Made by a program: the position numbers and the translations under genes. The notes beneath the pieces are model-generated. The model searched no databases. It was not told the origin of the DNA and worked only from the letters and a program-made list of their open reading frames with translations. Of a DNA stretch of 16,448 nucleotides, positions 6,878 through 15,000 are shown piece by piece (position 1 is the first letter of the stretch; every line of letters starts with the position of its first letter). Source of the stretch: Minisyncoccota bacterium (GTDB lineage: Bacteria; Patescibacteriota; Minisyncoccia; Phycocordibacterales; UBA2100); assembly GCA_020058565.1 (NCBI GenBank), contig JAGVDT010000061.1:1-16448 (forward strand). Reading direction: 5' to 3'.

Positions 6878-6922
6878 TACTTATTTACTTGTTTGATACT
6901 TGCTACCTGCTACTTGATACTT
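6872..6922 (+). repeat. Right inverted-repeat arm of the four-helix-bundle unit
   Basis: Begins in the last sense codon of the four-helix-bundle gene, includes its TGA stop (6875-6877) and carries three TGATACTT units complementary to the left arm. Its distal end provides the TTGATA that acts as a possible -35 box for the next gene. It may also slow transcription from the groESL operon. Confidence 0.85.
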
Positions 6923-6944
6923 GTTTTCTGTTGGATGCTACAAT
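6914..6944 (+). promoter_or_regulatory. Probable promoter of the 316-residue gene, nearly leaderless
   Basis: An extended -10 TGCTACAAT (TACAAT at 6939-6944) lies 19 nt after TTGATA (6914-6919), which belongs to the right repeat arm. The predicted start is 6951, one base before the ATG at 6952. No Shine-Dalgarno is present. Confidence 0.5.
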
Positions 6945-6951
6945 TTGCCTA

Positions 6952-7902
6952 ATGTCGTCTGGGCGCAGCGCTCTTTTTGTGTTGGTGCTATTGCTGGCTT
7001 TGCCAGGATTTACCTATGCCAAAGACATACAGGCAAACCAGCAGTGTCCGCCCGGTGGCACGGTGGGGCAGAAATGCACCGACACCACCAATGGCTACGT
7101 AACACAGGGCACCTGCACGCATATATATGTATGCAAGGCCGTGAGTTGGAACACCGCTCAACCTAAAGGCTGCGGCAGCTCGGGAAATATCAATGCGCCA
7201 ACTACAGATTGTCCAAAGGGGCCGGCAATAAATACCGGCACGACCATTCGATCTGCCACGACCACGACACCCGTCACGGTCGACGCGAATTCTCCGTTTC
7301 GTTCCGATATTTTCGATCAAGCTTTTTCAGATATCGATATTACTTCAGACTATCCCGCCAGTGATTTCGTCTCCACCACGAGTCTCAATGGCATCGAATA
7401 TTTTATCTCTGGCGGCGAAGCGCTTCAGGCGGGAGCGCCTCTGACCGAGGCGCCGCCAGAAATAGTCGCACCACAGCGCGTAACCCTCGCGCTCGGCTCG
7501 GTCTATGGGCTCGTGCCTACATCCGCAGAAACTGACGCGACCCAAAGCGCTGAAACGGCGCAAAGCTATACGCCTGCGTTGGGAACATTTACATCAAGCG
7601 GCTCAGGGGACTATGCGCCTGCGACTGATTTCTACGGACAAGCAGTACGTCTTAGCGGGCAAATTGCCGATACGATCTCAAAAACCATTGGTAGTTTGTT
7701 TACTCAAAATACAGGAAAGCAAATGGCAGCGCTACCTACTCCGCCGCTAAGTCTCTATGCGCAAGTACATTGGAAGCCATCAACCTTTATGGAGCTTGGA
7801 GCACAGGATACAGCAGAAGGATTCATCGACACTATTTTCAGATATATAAAATCGATAGGCGAGGCAATAGCCGCACGCGTTTTCCCGGCATTTCCAAGGT
7901 AG
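6952..7902 (+). CDS. Secreted Cys-rich protein, unknown family
   Basis: I do not recognise this 316-residue protein. Residues 1-23 are a clear signal peptide (MSSGRSALFVLVLLLALPGF, cleavage near TYA). The mature N-terminus has six cysteines (32, 42, 55, 61, 74, 87), with glycines placed as GTVGQKC and YVTQGTC, likely a small disulfide-bonded module. All cysteines fall in the first 87 residues. The remainder is Thr/Ser/Ala-rich and acidic with little predicted structure, ending in an amphipathic helix (FIDTIFRYIKSIGEAIAARV). The ATG at 6952 is preferred to one at 6889 because the extra 21 residues would be read from the upstream repeat and would spoil the signal peptide. It is the first of three plus-strand genes for exported proteins; the giant protein two genes on has a similar Cys-rich start. 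Confidence 0.85.
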   Translation: MSSGRSALFVLVLLLALPGFTYAKDIQANQQCPPGGTVGQKCTDTTNGYVTQGTCTHIYVCKAVSWNTAQPKGCGSSGNINAPTTDCPKGPAINTGTTIRSATTTTPVTVDANSPFRSDIFDQAFSDIDITSDYPASDFVSTTSLNGIEYFISGGEALQAGAPLTEAPPEIVAPQRVTLALGSVYGLVPTSAETDATQSAETAQSYTPALGTFTSSGSGDYAPATDFYGQAVRLSGQIADTISKTIGSLFTQNTGKQMAALPTPPLSLYAQVHWKPSTFMELGAQDTAEGFIDTIFRYIKSIGEAIAARVFPAFPR

Positions 7903-7909
7903 ATGGGCA

Positions 7910-7915
7910 TATACT
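7910..7915 (+). promoter_or_regulatory. Possible -10 box of the 360-residue gene
   Basis: TATACT ends 7 nt before the ATG at 7923, which predicts a start one base upstream of the codon. No good -35 box is visible (about GGCATT at the right distance), so the gene may instead be read from the promoter before 6952. Confidence 0.35.
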
Positions 7916-7922
7916 ATAGGGT

Positions 7923-9005
7923 ATGGAAAAAATGGGGAGCTCCGACAGCGAAAAAAACGGAAAATTTGCAGCGAGCAGGATCGCGCTCAGGAAAACGCTT
8001 CGCGCGATAAAAAAAAATACAAAAAAAGCTGCGCGTATCGGTGCACTAGCGACACTCGGTCTTTCGGGTGCACCTCAGCCTGTAGAAGCCCAAAAAGTCT
8101 CCGGCGAGCAGGTTTTGACTTCGGCTATTGAGTCGTCCAAAGCAGAAAAAGAAGGCATGGCGCCCGATCCTCGCCTCTTCGAATATAGCTCCCAGATCAA
8201 AGCCATTCAGGCTGCGTACCTAAAATATCTCACTGCAAAAAGCAACACGACAGATTTTTATCGCAAAGTCATACAGCTAAGCCAAGAAATAGCCAACAAG
8301 TTCTTTAGTATGCCCGAAGACATGATCATCAACGGGGAAATAGTGCCTCGTCGCATCCATATCCCGTTACCTGTTGGTTTTGCCAAAGAATTCGAGAATG
8401 GCGCAAAAGGTTACAATGTCACGCTTCAAGTCGACTCTGATATATCGGTGAATTTTACGGTCGCGCACAATCCTAATTTACCAGCATATTGCGAGCGCGT
8501 AGCTGGTGATGACATAGCGGTATGCGACGTGTCCCATGAATCAGAAGGGGATTTTCTTCCGCTAGAGCCTATTGATCTAAATGCTCCGGTAGTGGTGATC
8601 GGCGAAACCGACCAGTACGTGGGTCCGGCATTTGATGCTGAAGCATTTCTAAAACCAATAGGTACTGAGAAGGAGCCGCTTCTTTCAGTACATAACTCCA
8701 AGATCGATGCTCGATATTGGCCCGTCGACTTTGAAAAAGTACTGCATACAAAAGGCACGTACTGCATGGTAGTGCCGTCCGCTGTGGAAGAAGATCATTT
8801 GCGCTCTGGCACTGTAGTGGTGCAGGCTCGCAAAGATACATTTGGCAAAAAGTATGTGGCGGCAGTCGGTATGCAGTCTTTGTTGGCAGAGATCTACTTT
8901 AACGATAATGCGGACAAAGTGTCTCCAGAAAAAAAAGTGAAATTAATGTGTTTTATAGGTTCTGAGCGGATGAAAGCAGGAGCCAAAAAAGCATTCGCTA
9001 AATAA
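7923..9005 (+). CDS. Exported or anchored protein of unknown family
   Basis: I do not recognise this 360-residue protein. Residues 1-37 are very basic (many Lys/Arg), followed by a short, weak hydrophobic stretch (GALATLGLSGA, about 40-50) and a possible signal-peptidase site after PVEA (56). Then comes a helical region (about 60-125, including IKAIQAAYLKYLTAKS) and a beta-rich part (about 135-350) with four scattered cysteines. It starts 20 nt after the 316-residue gene and ends 83 nt before the giant gene, all on one strand, so the three may work together. Met4 is an alternative start. The long n-region and weak hydrophobic core make export likely but not certain. Confidence 0.8.
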   Translation: MEKMGSSDSEKNGKFAASRIALRKTLRAIKKNTKKAARIGALATLGLSGAPQPVEAQKVSGEQVLTSAIESSKAEKEGMAPDPRLFEYSSQIKAIQAAYLKYLTAKSNTTDFYRKVIQLSQEIANKFFSMPEDMIINGEIVPRRIHIPLPVGFAKEFENGAKGYNVTLQVDSDISVNFTVAHNPNLPAYCERVAGDDIAVCDVSHESEGDFLPLEPIDLNAPVVVIGETDQYVGPAFDAEAFLKPIGTEKEPLLSVHNSKIDARYWPVDFEKVLHTKGTYCMVVPSAVEEDHLRSGTVVVQARKDTFGKKYVAAVGMQSLLAEIYFNDNADKVSPEKKVKLMCFIGSERMKAGAKKAFAK

Positions 9006-9088
9006 GTCTTAGGCGTTTATTTTATCGCGAGTTTTATACACATTTTGAAATTCAAAGCTGATATTTCGAGGTAAAATTAAAGGATTGT

Positions 9089-12000
9089 ATGCAGGTCCGT
9101 GCGGCTTTGACCCGAGGACTCACTTTTGCCGTTTCATTCACGGTAGTTTCATGCATCTTTTTTTCTTTGATGCTTGTTATAGCTCTTAGCCTGCCGCATA
9201 GGGCATACGGCGAAGTTTCAGGTGTGGCATGTACTCAAGAGAGAAGGCCTCCGCCAAATCAAAATCAGTTCGTACATGACGGAGACACTTGCGCCAATCG
9301 TGCGGGTAAATGCCTAGTAGGCAAAAATGCTTCTGGGCAAGACGAACTCAAGTGTCAGCTCCAAAAAGCACCTGATGATTTGGCAAATAAAAGCGTCATG
9401 CAGCAGCCGCTGGATGCCAAACAGTCCGCGGCGATGGCACAGCAGCAGTTGCAGCAAAATACCCAGCAGCTCCAGCAAAGGCAGGAAGATTTGGCTAGGG
9501 CAGTTACCCGGCTGGAGACTATCCCCGAAACAGACCCGAGTGAGGTCGAAACGATACGGAGCGATATAAAGCTGTTGAACGACAGGGAAGCAGTTTTGCG
9601 CGATATTCAGAGTATTGGAGTTACTGCGGTCGATCCACTCATTGACGAAGGGCATATGGAACAGCTCAATGCTGAATCTGCGCAACTGCAGTTCCGGCTT
9701 CAGTCTATAGATAGTCAGCGCGCGGCGCTTAGGCAGAGTGCCAGTACGCTTCAGCCGACGCTTCCCGCTTCAGAACAAGGACTCAATTCCGGAGCCGCGG
9801 AGTTTGGGCCTAATGCGCGCTCCACAGGCTTCGGGACCGGGCTGATTGAGGACTTGACGACGCCCGATATCGGAAAAGAAGAGCTACAATGGCTGAACGA
9901 AAAGGCCCAAGGCTTCATGCGGACAGTGGAATCTGGAGTTGAAAAAGCGATTGACAACTACGCTCGCTACTTTTACTCAAGCACTGAAACCGAAAGACTT
10001 GCAGCATCAGAATTTATATCCGATCTCGACACTGACTATAAGCAAGAAAAGTTAGCACTGGACGAAAAGGCTCGTGAGCTCGGTGTGGTGATGCCTAATG
10101 GGCAGATAGACTGGAACGCCTGCAAGGGAACCTGTTTAGAAACGCTGAGGCCCATGGCTCTAGAGACTAACGCCGCGATAGACCGCTACAACAAGTTCTT
10201 GGAGGAAAGTGTCGCGGACGGGACGATGCTCGATGGGAAGTATAGAAATTTCTACGGCGGTGAGGGTTCATTTCTGGAATCGCAATCTTTTGCCGCTGCC
10301 GACGGTCAGCCATCGGGGACTGTTTTTGAGGATTGGGACGCAAAAAAAAGTGAGCTGACTCCGCTGGCGACAGATTCTCCGGAAGAAGTGCTCCGCAAAA
10401 ATCTAGAGCTGCAAACGTATCTCAACGAAACGATGCCCGCCGCTGTTGACAAGCGGCTCTCTCAGATCGGGGCAGCAAGCGCACAGGATCCTGACAATCC
10501 CGGAAAATACCTCAACTATGTGCCGATTGATCAGCAGAGACTCGAGGATTTCTCTAAACTCAGCGCCGATGTGCAGGCCACCTCGAGAAGTATTTCCGAG
10601 ACGATACAACAACAAGAAAAAGCGTACATAGAAGCGGCGCGTCTGGAGTATCAAACCAGTCAGTGGGCGCAGGCTGAGGGCGCATCGACGCTCTATGGCG
10701 CATTTGGCGAAAAATACGCTTCTCCTGCCGCTCGCGAGCTCGGAGAAAAATTGAATTTTCAGATGGCCGCTTCTCAAGACGCGTTTGTACTTTCGGATGC
10801 GCGCGGGAGGTTAGACGAGATACGTGCCGAAAGGGCCGCCTGGGGACAGGCCACAGACGGCGCGGAGTTGGCGAGGCGCGCAACAGTTTTGCAGGAGCAA
10901 ACGAGGCTGTCGCAGCTTGAAGACGTATTGACACAAAAATTCCAGAGGACGCAAGCGTTTGCGACCGCGCTGAGTAATCCGCAACTTACCGCTACGCAGG
11001 CTGATGCGCTAGCGTATTTTCTGTCGACTGAGCAGGCAACTCCCTTGGGTAAGGCAATGCAGGCAGAAATCGTCTCGCAGGTTGTTTCGAGGTACCAAGA
11101 TCAGCTGGGTCTCCAGGGTTCTTCAAATGACCTCGGGTTCGCTCAGAACTCCGGGCGTTGGTTTAGCACGCTCGCCGATAGAAGTGCCATGGCGTACGAA
11201 CGTCTTTCTTCGGGGCTTCTTGGCGGCGAGGGATCTCTACCGACTGCCACGTACGCAGACGTATATCAAGAGCGTATCGATACTAAGACCGCAAACATTG
11301 GAAATATCCTCGATGCAGCAGCTGACCCCGCCATACGGCTTAATTCGCAGATGCAGAAAGTGGTCGATGCGAAATTAGGAAATATTTCTACCCTTCAGTG
11401 GATCGCAGAAGGGGCGGTAAAGCCTTTTCGAGCCGCTGCCGATTATTTTTACCAATCAGGTGCAAACTTAATGCAAAAGTCCGGAGATGTTCCGCTTGCA
11501 TCTGTAGTTGGGAGCGCTTCGTATGTGGCGGGCCTGTTCGTAGGCACGCCGTACCATGTGGTGTCGGGCTTCGGTGCATTTAACACCGAATTTATTGGAG
11601 CTGATTTTCTGCCCGGCAGGTTCACAGCTGACGTCATTGCGGGCTCTACGCTTTCACCGGCAGAACGGTTTGCTGGGGGTGCGCTTGGGTTAGTGGATGC
11701 AGTGATCAGCGCGGATGTCGCGCGCATTGTCGCTGCTCCTATCGCTCGGGCCGCCGGGGAGGGGCTCTCAAGCGCCTCGATAGCGACGAGAGAATTTTTC
11801 GAGCCGCTTCTAAGTCGCGGCACGCTTTCGGAAGGTGTTGCGAGTGCGCCAATCTCGGCGGCTGAGAGCGCCACTTTGGCAGAAGGGAGGATACGAGCGA
11901 TAGAACAGTATTGGAAGTTGGGAGAAGATGCGACTACTGCACGTTCGATAGAGGCCCTCGATGTCGCGAAGAACCTCAGGACGGAGGCGCTCGAAACAGC

Positions 12001-15000
12001 TGGGCTAGCGATAAACGGAAGAGGGGAATTTATCCCAAAAGGAGGAATAGCGCCTATTCGCAGCGAAGCTGGAGAGATATTACTGGCGGAGGGTCCGTCG
12101 AGGGTGGCAGTAGGCGCTGCAGCGCCAGCCGGCACGACTATAGCCAAAGCGGTAGAAGAGCAAGCGCTTGCAACTGCGCCGCATACTGTGGTGCCACCGC
12201 TGCTCGCGCCTGAGGCAAGATCGCTCAATGTATTCTCAAGAGCATTTCTCGAAGCTTCCCCTGCACAGCAATCACAAGCCATTTCGAGCGCGCTCAGGGA
12301 TGTTACCGCAGAACTCAATCCATTTACCAAGGGTTCCGCAATGTACAACTCCATCATTTCCGTCGAGGCAGCCTTGCGGCTCGGTGGCGATGTCCCTGGC
12401 ACTTTCGTAAGCGCGGTACGCACGCCAGCACCGCTCGTAATTGAAGCAAGTCAAAGCGTGCTTGCGGGCATGCGAGCAACCGAGGGCGCTGTCTCAGGCT
12501 CAGGAATTGCGTATAGGTTAACTCCGGTAGATGACGTGCTTGCAGGCATAAGATCAGCGCCGAAACCTTTTACCGCGCAAGCTCCAACGCTTGGCGAGAC
12601 GGCTCCGGTACTTATGCAGTCTGCGCGAGAAACTGTCGCGCTAGCGACAGGATTACAGGGCGTAAGAATTTCGGAAGGATACGTCGGCGCCGTCGAGGCA
12701 ATGCGCTCTGCTGCTCGCGACGAGCTGGCGTTTATCAATGGAATGCCCCAGCCAGCTGGCGTGCAAGTAAATCCCATCGATGTTCAATTACAGGCGGCAG
12801 TTGCTAGCGAGTTGCTCAATGATTCTTCCACGAGAGCTGCTGAGGACGCATTGAAGGCGTACCAAGGTGCACGAGCGGAACTCGCTGAAGTATTAAATTC
12901 TGGAGCTGTGGAAAGTATTGCGCCGGCTGAAGCAAAACTAAATGCCACGTATCGTCAGGTAGTTGAGGCAGCAAGAACGGCCGCAGAGCGGCCGGAAATA
13001 GCTGCGCGAGCTCAGAGTAATATCGAACCAGAAATATTTTATCGTTCAAGCGCAGAGCCGCTTGCGGTACTCGGCCCGACACAGCTTTCCGTACGGGTAC
13101 CATCAGATGTTTCTGCTCTGATACGCGCAGCTGGCTACGCAGCATTGCCGCTTCCGGCTATTGCTGCAGGGCAGAGGGGAAGTGTGGCGGCGTCCAAAAT
13201 AGCTACTGCTCAAATCCAGCCAGGAAGCACAGCACCGATTGTGCGACAAGATCCAATACAGACGATGGCACAGATTGCCCTGGACTCCAGCGTCCGATCG
13301 TTGGCGAATAACCCCGGCGCTAACCCGCTAATGCAGAGGATAGCGGGCTTTCCTTCGCCTATGGAACTCATGGCTCAGGTTGCGAGGCAGAGCATCGCGC
13401 TCATTGCGAACAATATCGTGACGACGCCGGCCCAAGGAGCTGTACCTGCACAGCCTTCTGGCGTAGATCGCGGATCGATTGCATCCGAGCCAATAATTAA
13501 TACAAAGCCAGAGGAGGCAACGCCGGAGGCAGGTTCACAACAGTCACCTAAAGAGGTCACGCCATCTATCTCCATCGGTCCGGTAAAAACAACTGTAGCC
13601 TCTGAGTTCGGGTACCCTGGTTCTCCGAGTCTGAATGCTCCCAAAATGGCATCCGGCATGGATATGAGAACGGTTGTTGCAAAAGGACAATACTATATTT
13701 CCCATGCCTCTTTACCTCTCGGGACTAAACTACTAATTCTCAACCCTGCAAACGGTAAAGCGATACTAGCCGAGGTTCAAGAACGCGGACCAGCTTTGAG
13801 TCTCCGGCGTGACATTGATCTACTGCCTCCAGCAGCTGCAGGTTTAGGTATTAATATTCCTTCTTCAAAAGGCCTACATTCTCTTCAGTACGCAGTCGTA
13901 AACACCAAAGCAAAGCTGGCTTTAGGTCCGATTAATGCATCGACGGGAAAGTACGGAAATATGCAGCAAGCTCTTGCGGGGCTTCAGTCCCAAGCTAGTC
14001 CAGGTAATGTTGCAAGCGTTCCTTCATCACAAATCAAACCAACATCTCCTGCGCCAATTCCGGCTTCGACTGCTGCGGCGCCGACAAGCCAGCCACTTAC
14101 GAGTAGATCGATCGTTGCGGTTTCAAGACCTGCCGGATCTCAATCAATAGACGTATTTCGGCCATCAACACCCATTACTATGGCAGCCCTCAACAATGCG
14201 AGAAATTATGACAAGAGAGGTCGAATAACGAGTGAAGCACAATACAACTCGTTTGCGGCGGAGATCAAAAAAGAGTTGGGTATCGACCTTATCCGATGGG
14301 GCGAATGGCAGTCACGCACCCAAGGTCAAATTGGTGACACATACGGTGGTGTGACAATGAGTTTTAGCAAGGCGACGCTGGTGAAGCTGAGTGCGGTGTG
14401 GAACACTATGGAGCAAGTATACGGCGTTCGTCCGACCCCAGGACATTCGACAATTCGAGAAAATCCGGCCTTGGGTAAATCGCAACACGGAGCTGCGAAC
14501 GGCATGACTGCCGTCGACAGCTTTATGCCATACGACGATTCTATGGCGGCGTTTGTGCGATTAGCATCATACGTAGGATTTCAGGGTATCAATCCATATC
14601 CGGCTCGGACTTCCACTCGCGACGCGCAGATAGGTCAAGTGCATGTCGATCTGGGAGAAAAGCGTTCGTGGTTATCTAGTTCTGCACCAGGAGCAGCGCA
14701 AGCAGTAAGGGGCCATATGAATGGTTCGAATGTATTGCCTACAGCGGTAAAGGAATACTTAGCTGGGACAAGAGTGGCAGCCGAAGAAGTGAAGGTGTAC
14801 ACGGGCTACGATGGGGATTATGCGTATGGCACTTTGCGCGTAAACGGCGCAGAGGCAACAATAGTTTCCCGTCCAGGAGGATCAGTAGCGCGCTCGGATT
14901 CCTCGACGAAGCAAACGCCTGCTTCGGTGCCGGTGGTGATACAGAATAAATATCCGGCGGATGTGCGCAATGCTGTGAAAGCGTTTTCGAGTGCGCAACT

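Larger units (their letters stand above)
6466..6922 (+). mobile_element. Possible IVS-like mobile unit: four-helix-bundle gene between inverted repeats
   Basis: A compact 457-bp unit, gene plus arms, between groEL and an unrelated secreted-protein gene. Intervening sequences of bacterial 23S rRNA have the same plan: a stem made by the two ends and an internal open reading frame of the same protein family. Here the unit sits outside rRNA. No target-site duplication was found, so mobility is inferred from the layout only. Confidence 0.5.

Noticed and set aside
6889..6951. N-terminal extension of the Cys-rich protein from an ATG at 6889
   Set aside because: The 21 extra residues are read from the right repeat arm and would precede a perfect signal peptide; the predicted transcription start lies after them.
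9045..9077. Separate promoter for the giant gene
   Set aside because: TAAAAT (9072-9077) is a fair -10 box, but the -35 candidates give spacers of 15 or 21 nt, too weak to list.
11449..12423. 324-codon minus-strand frame inside the giant gene
   Set aside because: Ala/Ser-rich shadow of the plus-strand coding sequence, no ribosome-binding site or recognisable domain, while the plus frame is continuous over 7 kb.
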